DNA of 64,000 nucleotides from Lichenostomus cassidix (GCA_008360975.2 CM039182.1:29392566-29456565); one strand, 5' to 3'. Shown: positions 1-15,254, numbered from the stretch's first letter. Notes: generated by a model not told the origin, from the sequence alone. Numbers and translations are program-made.

Positions 1-3000
1 TCCAAGGATAAACTAAACTTCCCCTACATACAAGGAAGGGAAATAATTCCTTGGAACATTAATTTTGATGTGAACATTCATAAAAAGTATGGCCACAGAA
101 TCCCGTAGGAGTAAGCAATCACAACAGCCTTGACACTCTAGTGATCAATCCTTTTCCTCTAATACAAAAAGTTCTTTAACTAAGTGGATTGCTTCTCATT
201 TAAGGGTCAATGCACATGGATGAGTCTTTATATCATCCACAGGGGGTCTCCTCTCTTATAAATTCATAGTATCATTTGTCCTTGAGCTATAACCTGTGCA
301 ATGCAGTACCCACAAAATTGTTGAGCTCCCAGTGCTATCAAAGACGAGAATACTGTAAGCTTTGTCAAACATAATGGAAAACACTTGCCCAAAACAGTTA
401 GTACCAAGCTTGATTAAGATATGTCAGGGTAAAATCCTCACATTGTTTTCTCTAACTAGGTATTGAAACATCACTCAGAATCTCTTAATATTAAGGGCCA
501 ACATGTTGCTTGTGACCCATAGTTTGTAACAATATGTTATATACTGTGCACATCTGGAGAAATGATTTTATTTCTGCTAGCACAGATCACAGCAGCAATT
601 GACCCACTGTGATTCAGAGATCCTTTAATCCCTCTCCATTTGATCCAGAATTATTCAGCATTAAAGGTAGTATTTAATGAAGTTAAAATTAATTAATAAC
701 ATTCATGTTTGATCCATAAGAGATTGAATGTGCAGGTGGATCTCACTCAGTGAAAGAAACACAAAACCAGATTTTAGAAATCCAACAGTCTGCTGAGGTA
801 GACTTATCAAATTCTGACTAAATTTGTTTTTCTCCCTGCATCTGCTCTCAGTTGACATGCAAATACATGAATTTGAAATTATGCACGTGTAACTAAGAAC
901 AGTATTTGGCCCTTCAGCTGTCTCTGCACCTCTTTCATAAAATTTTATTTTTCTTAGCAAATGATTTAAATATGTTCTGTTATACAGTTTTCCAACATAG
1001 CTATCTGCTCATTAAGCATCTGTGTTGTGGGGTAAGCTGTGGATCAGCAGTAAAACGTGAGGTTTTAAACAGATTCTTATAAGCCCTGGTTTGTTTCAAG
1101 TCCAGCACAGCTGTAGAGCTGTTCATCTTCATTTAATAGTATAGTATATCCCTGAGGTTTTGGTATTTAAATGGCGCAATTTTCTCTTCTACGCCTCGTA
1201 ATCTTCATACTTCACCTCTTCATTAAATATTATTTCCAGGCCAGGATACTGAGCTTACAGTTGCTTAAATTTCTTTAATTTTTCCCCACCACATTTCTTT
1301 CTTCAGAGCCCAAACTGGAGAATACTTACAAGCTTAAATCTTGGTGGAGCTTCCTCTGAAACTACTGCAGCCAATATTTGGTGCTCTGTTTTCATTCAAA
1401 CTTCTTTTTGAGGCAGCTATCACACATTTAGGAAAGCTCAAGGCACCCTTGGCCCCTGTATGAGTTTCCCCAATTAAGACAAGGAAAGGCACCCTAGGCT
1501 TGGCTGTCTGTTAGTATTTTGCTACTAGTTTTGCTAAACAAATTGCTGCTGATGAAAACCTTTCTGCAAATGTTCTGTTAGCACTCCTTTCTCCCTCCCC
1601 TCATTGATTCAAATATGATGACTAGGTTACTTTTCAGAGCACCTTAAGTACAATATAAACAGTGCTTACATTACATATTTGCAAAGCAAGATAAATTTTC
1701 GTGACATTTATGCAAACTTCTGGTTTAGCTTGTGTTGGTTTTGCATTCCCTGTGCACAGAGAATAGACTTTATTACATTAGTGAAAGTGGGCTGAGCATT
1801 TAAAAGAAAGTATTACGTATTCCAGGTCAATGTAAACATATAAAAAAATCAAAACTTAAGATGATAATGTTTGGATCTTCAGGTTTAGGTGGAAGGAATA
1901 CAACCCATGAATGTGAAAAAAGAAGAAATTAACCTTAAATTCACTGCTGGCATCTTTAGCTTGCACATGTGTTTGGCAACCATGAAATACTTGAAACATG
2001 AGACCTGGCAATACCATGGTGCCAGACATAGCTGGCATTAGAAATATTCTTCCAAATTATTAAAAAGTGCTTGAAATTGCTGCAAAAACAAAGCTCCTAA
2101 TCCTAAAATACACTCCTTACATTGAGCATATAAATGTATTACTGTGTTTCATCATTAAAATACATTGGGGCACTTTTATATACCCAGGATTTATTATCTT
2201 CCATCAAAGGCAAGTATGAAATGGCTACAGGTTGCAAAATCCTTTGCAATTTTAGTCTAGAAAACTTTTATTTTCCCTCGTGGTGCCATCATCTAGACAG
2301 TTACAGCCTGTAGTGGCCAACAAAGACTCTCTGTCACTCAACAAGTCCTCTGTTTTCCTTTGCTAGAATTTCTTTCTATTATATTGATCATAAGAAAGTG
2401 AGTGGGGTCAGCATTCATGCATTTTCCGTAATCTTATCTGGTTCTAAATGGTGCTGATAAATAAGGTATACTTCTAAAGTGATTAAATTACTGTAATTAT
2501 TTTAAATTTATTTCAAGTTTAGATTATGTCAGTTCCTCTAGACATGTCTGCCCAGAATGTGGTGATTACATGAAAGACTGAAGGGCACTTAGAGGTAAAC
2601 TTTCCAATTTTTGTGTAGGATATATGTATGCAAGCTTTCCCATTTGCCTTCTGCAAGTATAGGATGGTTTAAGGACAACTTCTGCTTAAATCAAGGAAAA
2701 TTAAAGGGATGGAAAAGTGTACTGATTTGAACAAAAATGAAGTTTACTTTAAAAAAAACCCTAAACTGGGTAATCTGAAAGTGAAAAAATTGGATTTTTT
2801 TTAGTGATATGTAAAAAAATGCTTCTTTGACACTGTAATGAAATGGTCCCTATTTCCCATTAATATTTTAACTAACAAAACTCAAAGCCCCATTTTTTAA
2901 TAATGAAACTGGAAAAACTTGAAATGTTCAAAACTGGAGCATGGGGCCTTATTAATTATTTTTTAGATTGATTATTTTAATATTAAATGGGGGTTTTGTG

Positions 3001-6000
3001 TTCTGGTTGGTTTGGTTTTTTTTTCGATGGGCCATTCCAGCACTTCCAGTTTATGTTCTCTTTCAGAAATCTACAAAACAGAAGAGGTTGTTGATGAGAT
3101 GGGCAAGCTGGTTCCCAGCCAGCTTTATTAAAGTGTAACTCGAGGGAGGCAAGCTAGCTGACTTCCACATTACCTTTTATTGGTAATCGTCTACATGCAC
3201 TTCAAGAATTCTACAGCTGTGCTGTAGAGAGAGATCCATCATGCCACAATACATGCTCCACATATTCTGCAAGGAGTTAGTAGGAATAACACCAGATGAA
3301 GAGAAGCCTACACTAAACTAGGCTGACAGTTTACACAGTTATAAAATCTTATGAATAAAGAAACACCGCAAGTTCCTGATATAAAGAAAGACTCCTCAAT
3401 GTGAAATGGAAATATGTCCCTCTGGTGCTTTCTGTAATTTTAACCTGCCCCTCCTTTGGCTCACTTACTGGGCTTCGCCTGTGTTTTGAATCCTCTGATG
3501 ATTTTAGTTCACAGTCCTACTCAGCTTGGTCATTTTCTGACAAATTACTGCAGCTGCTAAGCTGTGTGATCCCTGCAAGGGCGGGTGAGAATTGTGCAAA
3601 ATAGCAGCTCTGCTATCTGTATGGCTACACTCTTGTCTTTTTACAATAACATGGCATTTTCATAAATCAAACTGAATGTCCCTTGGGAATGTAACGCCTC
3701 CAGCTTCAGGGAACACATAAATAAATGTTCACCTGCTGAGGCTGAAACGGTAGAAATGTGTGGGTCTTCTCTTGCAGTCAGGCTGCTGGGATCTTGGCAA
3801 CAAAATTCTCAGATCAGCAGACTCTGGCTTGATAGTTCTTCTTGATCCCAGAGTATTTGTTATGTCCTGAAGTTGTGATATTTTGCTGGTCTCTATAGGA
3901 ACCCAGGGCTTCATGTTGTGATGATATTGTGGGGTTTTTTACAGTTTCCCTGAGTAGGATTCTGAATAGAACTGTGGTCATTTCCACTTATCAGCAAGGA
4001 GAACTGCTCCTTGCACTCGGCCTCTAGCTACACAACACAACTCTGCAAGTTATCCAACGAGATCACAGTGTCAGGACTACTGTATGCCTCTGTGATAGAA
4101 ACAGTACAACTGCAGTCATGTGGGCTGACTGCCCCAGATCATCTGGGCACTGAAGAAACTATCCATGCTTTAGCCAAGATTTGCTGTCTAGTGAGGTCTA
4201 AATGAACACTATTGTGTGCTGCAATCCCTTTACAGAAAGCATATTTCTGAAAGTATCTGCTTGTGTTTGCAAGGAGGGTGGGCCTTCAGTTCTCTTTAAA
4301 TCTGTAAAGGCAGACCTAAGAGGCAGTCAGTGTCCGCATATTTAATTTTTTAAAAAATATTTTCAATGGAAGATGGGGCAATGAGCTATAGAAATGTAGT
4401 TTCTCCTAAGAGAATTTAAACATGCTCCAGAGAGCAACAAAAATCTCTGTCACAGTAACAGCTCTGTCTGTAACCCACCAAATTCTTCCCTGGTTATAAT
4501 CCTCTTTCTCATATGCCAGTAACAAATATGGTAGGAAGAGCAGCTGATAGTGAATTCTCTACCCTGACTTTTCTTCAGAAATCTTCTCAGAGTTCTGGCT
4601 GTCACAAATCATTCAGTGTAGTGGTCCTGGTTAGCTACACCCTGGATTTGATTACTCTTTTTCCCTAGCTGCCTTACTTTTAGAAAATTGGTTTGAGCAA
4701 GACACATGCTAAATATGCACTAGCTGTCTGGAATGGTACACATGGAAAATAAAGATTAAACATTGAGTTTCATGATATACAGCTTTTGATGCATAGACAA
4801 GTAAGAGTGGGAATAGCAGAGTCAGAAGCTCTAGGCACACAGAAGTACTGAAAGGAGACGAAAGCACCATTGATGCTACACTACATCAGCATTGCAAAAC
4901 TGTCAGCCTAACCCACAGAAATGCCTACACTTCTCAAATAAACTTATCTGCTCTGCCCAATTCTGTATACTTGTAGAGCTGAGAGAACTGGTGACAGACA
5001 GATGTGGTCACTTCATGCCATAATTTACAAAACTCCAAGTATAGCCCAATCCTCATATTCTCTGTTGAGAGATCAGCCTTCAAGTCTCCATCTCTGACAG
5101 GGGGATATGCTTGTGTGAGATTGGACACAGGTTTCAGGAGCAGAGACAATGCTCATGACCACCGTATCTGGGGTCAATAATCAGCCATTGTTCTATGGAT
5201 AATTGACTGTTAAAAAAAAAAAAAAGCAATCAACTCTATAAAAAAATATACAGAAGATGTATCTTAAATTCCTTGTTCTGCATGTTCTGCATTTGTAAGT
5301 CTCTCTAAGGCTGTAATAGCATTTATGATCTGGGTGTCTAAAATGTTGCTAATTTCACTGGCAAGACACCAGAAGGGTGCAAATTTCTGACCCCCTTCTG
5401 CTGGTAGATTTTCCTGTACACCTTTCTCTGTTAGTTCCACAGAATGTGATTTTTAACAGCCAGAATTTTAACTAAATGAATCAGATTTAAAGTGGCTTGG
5501 GATAATGTGCATCGTGAGAACCTGGGACTTTTTAAGACTCTTTCAGGCTTACCTAGAAACTTGGCATTGAGTTTTAAGGGCAGATCCTCAGAAAAGAGGG
5601 AATGAAATGCATCTACTTCTTTGTCTTAATTCAATGACAGACTCTCAGACTCTGTGGAAATTGTTAGCTTTTAAAGACCAGTCTGCCTTTAATTATACCA
5701 ATAAACTTTGTAGGTCTATCTGTCTATTAGGGAAAACATTGCTGGCATTGTTTTTAATACAGTGTTTTTAATTTACTTTAAGGATAGGAAAATAGAGTTA
5801 AAACCATTGTCCTACAAACAGGGCTTAGAGGAGAATGAAAAATAAGTGCTGGGTTTGCCAGTGGCTAAGAATGGATTTTCAGCAGCCTGACACAAATTTT
5901 TCCTTCTTTTTCTGCCAAAATAATGCAATAAAAAGTAGAGACATAAATGAAACACTTTAAAAGTAACAGGTCACGGGCCACATCCTAGAATTCCTATTAG

Positions 6001-9000
6001 TACCCAATAAGTTCATAAAACTGGGGGCCGTGGTCATGAGCACTTGGATAGGAGCTCATTGCAACCTCCAGGAAGACACAGACAGGATTTGGGGCTCCAA
6101 ATGGGAGAAAACCAAGCACAAGGGGCTCACCATCAGCAGGTCTCTCGTTAAACAGGTCTCTACAGAAGCCAGATGGAGATTTGACTCATGTCTACTGTCA
6201 CTGTGTACTAGCTGAGGAGCCCCTGATGCCTGGACACACACTGAGTTTTGGGAGCCTTGTTGCCATGCCTGTACTCCGAGAGAAGCTGGGGGCTGTGTCC
6301 CCAGCTGCCCATGTTGCTCCTAGAGCTTGGGATAGCCCTAGGCTGTGTTTGCAAGTGTGGCAGGGCTGGGAGATCAAGGTGAGAGGAGTGGGAGGAGGAG
6401 CGAGTGCTCCCCACGAGTCCACTATCCTGTTCTCCTCTCCAGCACAGACCAAACCTCCTGCTGCCAGGAACCTGCCCTGCCCAGGCTTCATCCTGGAGAA
6501 ATGAGCATTTGTAGCTGAAGGTTGTAAGCAACAGTGGATGACTTACAACTTCTTACAGGGCAAGAGTTTTGGTGCTCTGAGCACTCAGGACCCAGACAGT
6601 TGCAGCGCAGGTTAGAATTACTGCTTTTTCTCACTCCTCCCCAGCTTGCTATTTCCTTTGTCATTATAACTATTCCTTTTACTTCTTAAGCTTTGGGTGT
6701 TTAATTATGTCAGAAATCTTTCACTTCATGGCAAATTAAGGATTTTTTTTGGTTCAAAACTTGATTTATCAAAACTTGATTTGGTAATTAATTCTCAAGA
6801 GTTTATACTTTTCTCTTAGTAGAGTATGCAAATGATATTTTCTACTAACAAGACATCTTTTCTCTCATGAAAGGGACAGTTACTAAAGGGAACATCTTGA
6901 AAGTCAAGTCCCCTGAAAGATTATTCTGTTTGACACTACTAAAAGGCAAAAGTCCCAGTTAAAATAAAATGACAGTTGTTTATATAAGCAGATCCTAGTT
7001 ACTTTAATTATTGTTTTTGGCAGGATCCTAGAAGTTTAATCTTTCTTAAATCCCACAGTAATGTCTGCTGGCTAAAGGATTCAGTTACCATGAAAAAATA
7101 TTCAGCCACTACCTAACCTAAATACAGCTATACACTAGGGCAGTGTTACCCAAGATAGTTTCACTTGAATGAAATGGGAAGGTTGTTCTCAATTACTAAT
7201 TCAGTTAGAAGACTGAGGAACATGAGATACGCATAAATCTAATTTCTTTAGCATAGCAATTTAAAAAATACTTTAGGTCTTTGAAGTTAAAAGATCTTAT
7301 TTATATTGCCTGATGTAGACCAGTCATTGCAGAACAATTTGCCCATTTACCTTTTTCAGGGAAGGCAGTTTATTAAAAACAAAAACCAGTGCAGTCATAA
7401 TATGGGTACAAGAGTGAAAATGGTCTGCCATGTGGGAAGGAACTATCCCACTTTGCACCAAAAAAAGATTTCACAATTGCAGTTGCACACTTTCAAGTTG
7501 TTCTTGAAAACATCATACAAAGCAATCATTAGAAAGCTGCAGTAGGCTGTGATTTCTGGGGCTGCTGGGCTGCCTGGTGGGTGCAGCCTTATGATGGAGA
7601 GGGAAGAGTCCTTCTCTGACTAGTGCTATTCAAGCTAACTCCACCATCCCTGGTCATACCCCACCAATGGTCAAAAGGATATTTTTTCACACTTCAGTGA
7701 GATTTCTTTAAAGCTCTCACCTATTAGTTTGAAAATTTATTTTGACTACAGAGTTAGCTGGAATTAGTTAAGTGTTCTTTTACAAGGGACAGTTTAAATC
7801 TGTATTTGATGGTACTTTTTCTTGCAGCCCTTTAGCAGAACTAGGCCTTAACAACCTTTCCTATTCTCTTGGCTTTGTGATTCAATACAGATCCTTTAAT
7901 TTAAGAAAAGCAGGGCTATGACTCTTTTGTGTTAGCTGGTGATAAAATTCCCTTTATTTTTTTTCTGCAACTCAAGGTGGACTATATCTCTACTTCTAGT
8001 TCTCAGAATCCAAACAAAATATTTCTTTGAGACCTTTAAGAAGTAAAAGTTACATGTGAATTTCCCTTCTGTGTTTTATTTTTATTAGAATAATTTTTGG
8101 GTTTTGCAAAGATGATTGAAATGTAAAAAGCAACTTTGAGTTTCACATATTTTTAAAAGAAAATATAAGTTTACATTAGACTTAAAAATATTATATCAAA
8201 ATAAAATATGAAATAAAACAATCTAAATCTTTCTGGAAAGATATTAATCCTAGTGATGAAAAATTTTATTCTGCGCAACCCCTTTTTTTTTTCAAGTAAA
8301 TGTTTCAGTTAAAAAGAATCAATCATATCCAACACTATCAGAATATCCAATCATTCAACAGCGACTGCATGTGGCCAAGCCACATTTGCACAACAATTCT
8401 GTTAGTAATCAAAGTAGCTGCTTGGTGTGCAGCTACATTACACTGAGACCATGTATCCCCCACCAAATAAGCATTTTATTAGTTTAACATAAAGAAGGGT
8501 GACATCAGGAAGAAATAAATGACTGCAAAATGTTTGACAGCAACACTCCGCAAACAGCACTTTAATTCCAGAATTATTTAACCCACTCCTTCACTATTAT
8601 AGTGCTGAGAATTTTCATTTTGAAGGAGTCCTTTTTCAGGTAAGTAAAACATTCAGGTACTTAGCCCTTGTGATAACTGAGGAATCCCTGATAACACATC
8701 TTTTTATAAACAAGTCAGAAAAAATTGAGAAAATCATGATTTGAAAGCAAAGCAGTGGCTACTTATAGTTGTCTTCTAGAATGAGTAGGTATCGTATACA
8801 GAAAAAATTAGATTTTGTTACACATATAACACATGATACATTTTACAGAAACAGTGATTTCAGCCACACTAAGAAGAAAATAACACTTGGATAAAAATAT
8901 TAAGCACTTTGTAGATATTGATTAGTTTTTTTTACATTTTCCTACCATTCTGCATTGAGTAAAGTGGCCCATAAATATCTCTTTGTTTCAGTATGGGTTA

Positions 9001-11250
9001 CCTTAATAGGTGTTTTTGAATCCTTTTAGTGAGCTCTGGAATTAGACAGTAAAGAAGTACAAAGAAAATATGCTCCACACAAAGTTCTATAACAAGAGCT
9101 CATATGCTGTGTCAGAAACTATGTTGTAGATAGTGCTGACATTCTGTTTGGTAATAGAAGAGAAAAGGGAAAAGCGTATGAAGGTTAAATGGAATTAATA
9201 AAACACACTAAGCTATTTCTTGCACATTAAAAATTGAATCTAGCTCATCTCAAAATGCCTTTTGGGCTGTTGGATATAGATCTCCTGACAGTTGCAGATG
9301 TAGTCATCGCACTATTAGAAAAACAGAATTTTTTTCTTCCAAAGTTCAAGACCTGAGCACTGCCTAAAAAGGGAGACATGCCTTCGAGCACTGAACTTTT
9401 GATATTTTTCTGACTTAAATGCATACCAACACTTGGAGTTCAAAGCATGGATTTAGTAACCCCAGGAAAAAAATTAATTTCAACTGTGATTACATAACAA
9501 TGAACAACACCATATAACTTTTACCTGGGAAAGCCTGAAAATACCTGACTGCTGTTTTGTTTTCCTTTTGGGGTGAAAACAGATCAGGGAAAGAAAAGGG
9601 TGTTATTAACCATTGTCTGAAACATCTCAAAGTTAGCAGACATTTCTGATATGTGTGAAAGTGGAGATCTGTAGCAGGTAGCAACATGAATGCCTTCAAC
9701 AAGAGTATCATTTGGTCTCAGGCTGAGATAGATGGCTGTCCACCTGGGAATCCAGACAAACTTTCATTTGGGCCCCTGCTGAAGTCAGAGGTATTTCCTG
9801 GCTGGGTGGCAGACTGGACCTCAGAATAGAGCAGGAAATTTTCAAGGCCATCCCATGTTTCAGTGAATGCTACAATTCCAGCTCTGCTACAATTGCAGCT
9901 GTGGAGCTGCTTTGACCCAGCCACAGTGAAGATTGCTGGATCGGTTTTGTCTTTGCCTTCACCAGGTCAATTTTCAGACAGACTGAATCCCTGATTTAGT
10001 TCCTGGAACAGCCACCAGAAGACTACAGCTGGCATGGAGAAGAGCATCAGCCCTTCTCTTTTCAGGAGTGGTGCAGATTGTTGTTGAATTGATAAGTCTG
10101 CTTCAGGAGAATCTAGAAGTAAATGTTCCTGAAAATGAGGATTTGAGAAGATGCCAAGGTACTAAAGATTGACCTCTTCTTTCAAGAAAAAGGTCAAATT
10201 AACCTTGTATCTCACTGCAGCCACCAGGTATTCTACATAACAGAAAAGTTACCAAAATTTTAATAACCTTTACCCAGCCTGACCACCACAAAAATAATGT
10301 ATGGAGGAGGATATTACATTATAACAATGACACCTTAATATTTATCACATGGTTAAATTCTCTAAACATATGATCATCTTACAGATTTGAAACAAAGGTC
10401 ACATTGTAACATTGTATCTATAAACCATCCTTAACTCAGATTTTTTCCTTAGTCAGCCTACAAGAAATGCATCCTTTCATGGTTTTAAATTGAGCTTACA
10501 AAACCTGATGCTTTGAAAGTGGAAAAAACCCTGAGGCATTTTTTCTAGCGGTAACTGAAGGAAAGTTTCACAACAGGGATGCGCTGTTCAGCCTCCCTTC
10601 TGGGCATGAAAATATTATTGAGAGGACTAAAAAGAGTGCAATTTATTCTCTCAAAACACTAGACCGGTATTATCCTTCATTTTTTGTGGGTACAAATACC
10701 TTCCTTCAGAAGACATCAATGAGAAAAGTTTGCAAGTAACCTGATATCAAATGGAATCCTTATCTAATGTAAGAAATGTTCTCAGGTCTGGATTACAGTC
10801 AGATTCTGGTCTCACTGAAGTCAATAAGATTTTTGTTTTTGATTTCAAGTGAGCTAGTTAAAACTTAAAATTTGGTTGAGAAATACGCTTGACATTTGAC
10901 ACAACAGGAACTTTGAGGGACCTTTAATATGAAGCGAACAGAGCTTGGCTTCCAGCTGGACCACTGACCCTGCTGGCCACATTCAGTTATAATTAGGTTC
11001 CTTTTTACTTGTTTGGCAACATAATGGGCCTTTGAAGTCTGTATTTCCTTCCTGCGTTTCTCTCCAAGTCACTCAAGACTCATGACTGTGCTCCAGCCTG
11101 GTCTCTCACACCAACCATTGCCAATGGCCATACACTCTGCTCTGGTTGCCAGCATCCACCCAGCTGAGGCTCCAGGGTCCTGGACATGGCAGACAAAAAC
11201 TGGCTGAGAACCACTGGCTCTGCATTCTTGCACAGTTTCTTTAATCCGCT
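1..11250. other. Intergenic AT-rich DNA, no gene recognised
   Basis: This stretch is AT-rich and has stop codons throughout all frames. Open frames stay short (about 110 codons or less), overlap one another on both strands (for example around 6180-6530), and in the cases checked start at TTG rather than ATG. None resembles a known protein. I saw no tRNA, rRNA or clear transposon here, only short homopolymer tracts such as the A-run at 5212-5225. By position it is distal upstream sequence of AHR and could hold enhancers, but nothing in the sequence alone marks one. Confidence 0.7.
5212..5225. repeat. Poly(A) tract
   Basis: An uninterrupted run of 14 A. It has no recognisable element body next to it, so it is treated as a simple mononucleotide repeat rather than a retroposon tail. 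Confidence 0.8.
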
Positions 11251-11309
11251 CTGGGCATGGGCAAATTTCCTCTCTTTGCCTCAGCTTCCTGACATGTTAA
11301 AGGAATATC
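11251..11309 (+). repeat. Probable MIR/L2-type ancient repeat fragment
   Basis: The order of short blocks GGGCAA, CCTCTCT, GCCTCAG, TTCCT, TGT, AAA and GG follows the conserved 3' part of MIR and LINE2-related elements (typical core: CTCTGAGCCTCAGTTTCCTCATCTGTAAAATGG), with several small differences and a gap. This is a pattern match from memory without alignment. Such relics are shared across amniotes and are normally badly decayed, as here. Confidence 0.45.
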
Positions 11310-14300
11310 CTATTGTGTGCAGAGGGCCATGGAAATACAAATTGTGGGGAGTGAGGTGTTCTGCATCAGAACCATGGAAGTGGACTCCAGCTTCAGTCAC
11401 TGGCCCTAGCCAGCTATGTATTGCACGAAAAAGCCATTGAAAAATACCTTCTGGCCCCAGAAACAGACTATATTGTGCCCTGAAGAATATAACTTGATCA
11501 TCTAATTCACTCTCACGTTGCAGAGTGCCCAACAACAAAGGTTAGGCTTACAAGGAATTTTTTGCTCTCTGTCTCTACTCTTGGCCATTGTCTTATTATC
11601 TGCTTAACTATGACTTTATTATTCATGACTGTTAGGCTTTATATCTCAAGCGTACTTCAACACCAAAATAGGTACAAGATACTTATTTTCTCAGGTGACA
11701 AACACTGGAAGCAAAAGTAGCCTTGAAACATTTTGTTGAAATCTCCTCTATTTATGTATATATGATTACGAACAACTTTTATTCACACAACTTTGGTGAG
11801 GCGCAAATAAACATCTCTGGTCTTGACATGGTCATTATATTTGTATTTTCATATATCTAACAGCTACAAATGTGTACAGCTTCTTATTAAAATGCAAATA
11901 GGTTTTCTAAATACCGTTGTGGCTATATACATATTTAGTTTTCATATTGCAAAATGATACAATACTGTACAAAATGGTATTAAAAATAAACCATATAAAA
12001 TGGAGTTATGCTCCATCTCCATACTTTTGTACTACAGAGTTATTCTTTCCAAAGGTCCTAGACTTTGATAGCAATTTAAGGAATTTTTAATTCTTGAGAA
12101 TTAGACAAACTGTAAAGAGAAAGTTCAAAAATATTTTCCAATTATTTTCTAATTGTTTTTGACAGATTAACCAAAACATTGTAATCTTAATGAGTTCCTA
12201 GAAGATGTCACTCATGGATATTTTGAATCATAGCAGGGTATTTGCCTTAGAATATATTCTTATTGGGTTCCTATCTTATTACATCCCTGATGTTTAAGGA
12301 ATGCTACATAATTTCAAGTGTCTGAAAGAATAAGGTTTAAATTTGTGTTTAGACTTAAGAATGTAAGCACTTTTCTGGACCAAGGCTGCCATGCTTAACA
12401 CCGAACCAAGTTTGCCAAGACTTCTTTCTGCCAAAACACAGCATAGTAGAAACCAAAAACTTCTGGTTTGGCAAAGACAAATTAAAAGATTATTGAGAAG
12501 ATAAATTTCTGGTAAGAGTATGACGCAGGACATAGATTAGCCTGGGGAGTAGATTTTGCTCTGTTGCTAGAGGACGAAGGTTTTAATTACTTTTCTCAAA
12601 GGCTTGAAACAAAGATTTTGTCTCAGGTATCTCTGAATTAAAAAAGGTATGGACTTTCAGTGTAGAATTTCTGACCTCTTAGTTTGGAATAAGTACCCTT
12701 CCTAGTAGGGTGTGGTGCTTCCTCCCCCTTCCATGCTCTACTTGGATTCATTCTGTGTTGATACCAAAAGAGATGTATTTTCTGTGTGTGACAAGGAAAT
12801 AATCTCAATGTGGATCTGCGGATCTATCCAGCAATTTATAGAGCTTAGACCTCAGTAAGAACAGGAATTCCGATAGGCAAACTTCCAAAGAAACCTTGCA
12901 ATACTATGATAAGGAAAATACTATCATACTTAAAAAATAGTTGGTTTTTTTTTAAATTTTTATTGTTTATTTTATTATTTAATATCCTTTTATTGCTTAT
13001 TAAGAAACTGATTTAATTTAATCTTTTTTTTATTCTGCAATGATAGAAACAGAACTGTCTGGAGAAGGCAAAGGAGATCACTGAGTGATTCTACAGGTGG
13101 GTCTAAAGTATATGTGGGATTTTGTAAAGTGTTTGGAAACAATTTCAGATAAACTGATTTAAAGCCAGAAAATATAGGACAAGTATGAATTGACTTTAGC
13201 ATACCAGGACATAAAATCTTCAGCAAGCTGTTTTCTTTGGAGGTCTATTGTTCAAGCCTGAAAAATTTCAGTTAAAATATATTGGATGTCACTTCATTTC
13301 CCTATCCTCACAGCAGACATATCTGTTGACAAGAATGGCAGTCTCGCTGGCAGTGAAAAAGATAAGGGAAGTTTGCAGTCCACTGAAAATATTTTAAAAA
13401 AATATTAATTTAATCTTTTTGAACGTAAAACACATTAAAGATACAAAGAAAAAAAAAGCCAACAAGAACAAAAACATTTAAAAGAAATCGAAAAGTAAAC
13501 CAAGCAAATCAAACCAAACTAAGAACATTTTTTATAAACCAGAAAAACACTTTCAAGTACCTCTAATTTTAGCTTATTTCTTGTTGAGATGGTTTCAGAA
13601 GTCAAGGAAATATTTCAGTTAAAACCCACTAGCCTCCTTACACAAGATTCAGAGTGTACTATGGTTCAAATGACTTAGCTGAACCAATTTAAAAGTTTCA
13701 CAGAAGACAGATTGGAAGCTACAGATCTGTAGATCTTATCTGTCTTTTCCTGTGTGTTTTCTAGCTGGCCACTCATAGCTCTAAGCCATAGTACCTAATG
13801 AAGACATTAGGAGAACCTATTTTACACTTTTTTTTTTTTTAGAGGAAGCTGGCGTTTAGCAATCATAAAGAGTAACAAAGCAATATTGTGGCTTGACACT
13901 CACGGTTGTAACAATGATGTGATAGGAAGTGGGTGTCAGGTTCCCCTGGTGACAAATAGGGAATAAATGAAACACTCTGAGTCACCAATGAATCACTAAT
14001 AGAGTTCTGCTTCCTTTTTTTTTTTACTTTTATTTCCAGACTCTAAAATTATGACAGTTTTAAAATGATGGATGAAGGTGAACACTTCACAGCATTCACA
14101 ACTGTGTGGTAAGGGTTAGATTGCCATTAGACTTCATAACGCCATGAAAACAGGAAATTTTAACAACTAGCATTTATTGTTTCTTTTGGCTAATGTTGGA
14201 GTTAATGAGTGTCCAAGTTCTTTGTAGGACAAGGGAGGATGAGAGTAGAAGGACGACCTCTCCGTGGTCAGCAACAAAACCACTAAGTTCAGCAGAGTTC

Positions 14301-14801
14301 AGGGAGTTCTGGATTTCTCTCACAATGTTTACAAGAACTCATCCTCTTTAAGCACACTGTACTACATATTGTGCTGGAAAATGAACTACAGTAGCTTTTA
14401 CTGGGAATAAATAGATGCATTTTGAAAGTTAATAAAAATAAAGTGATAAACTGTGATAATCTGAGCAACTGGGAGCTCTCTCAAATTTAAGACATGACAC
14501 CACAATTGAAAGCAAGAAATATCAGGCTGTTAAAAGGAAGAATAAAATTGTCTAGTCAGAGTATGTGTGTGTATACATGTACATACATAGATTCATTATC
14601 ACCAGTATTAGCACTGAAATAGTTTTAAACAGAACTTTCAAAAGCAATGCTAGGATTCAGATTGTCGGTTTTGAATGGACTGAATTACATGAATTAAAAT
14701 AATTACCATAAAAGTACACTCAAAATTTATTCTGCGTTGATTCTGAATTTGTGTAGGAGTTCAGTCAATAGGACTAGATCCAGACTCTGGTGCCTTGTCA
14801 C
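11310..14801. other. Intergenic AT-rich DNA
   Basis: No gene recognised. The region contains low-complexity A/T runs, notably at 12940-13035 and a T-run near 13829-13842. Open frames are short and look accidental. Confidence 0.7.
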
Positions 14802-14807
14802 ACCAGA

Positions 14808-15254
14808 TGGTGATGCCTAAAACAGAACTTCCTGAAACAGAAGACTAGACAAAGTTAGGAGAATAAAAAGCAGATTAATTTATTAAAGGACTTTAGGTAC
14901 ATTTAGGGCACACAGAGCCTACTCGAGAGGCTACACCCAAAATGGACTATGAGTCATGAGTTCTTCACATTTTATAATTTCTGTCTATTAACATATTGGG
15001 CCTCAATTCTCCAATTACACCTTCAGGTGATGATGTCAGCTACCCCAGGCTTGCTTCCCTCAGTTCACTGCTGTTTACATATTTGGGGGCTCTGAGGCAG
15101 CGAAGTGTCCTTGGATTTTCCAACTGAGAGGAATTGTTTTGTCTAAAATGCTGGGAATGGAGATTTTTAGCACTTTTTATGGAGCCTAGAGCTATACGCC
15201 AAAACTACAGATACATGAAAAGTAGAAGTTAAAAATCCTTGAGGCATTGTTGGA
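14808..15254 (-). mobile_element. Solo LTR of an endogenous retrovirus (6-bp target duplication)
   Basis: The hexamer ACCAGA occurs at 14802-14807 and again at 15255-15260, as expected for a 6-bp target-site duplication around a 447-bp LTR. Read on the - strand the element has a TATA-like TATAAA (complement of 14971-14976) followed downstream by an AATAAA polyadenylation signal (complement of 14879-14884), the normal U3-R order. The inner ends carry the inverted pair ATGCC/GGCAT near the termini. The outermost bases are TGG...GGA rather than TG...CA, so the ends have mutated or are off by a few bases. No gag, pol or env remnant lies beside it, so it is a solo LTR. It resembles an LTR type common in songbird genomes as I recall; the 6-bp duplication suggests class II (ERVK-like), which is an inference. 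Confidence 0.75.

Noticed and set aside
6181..6531. Three overlapping frames of about 100 codons on both strands
   Set aside because: Mutually overlapping, and the + strand frame starts at TTG; no domains. A local rise in GC explains them.
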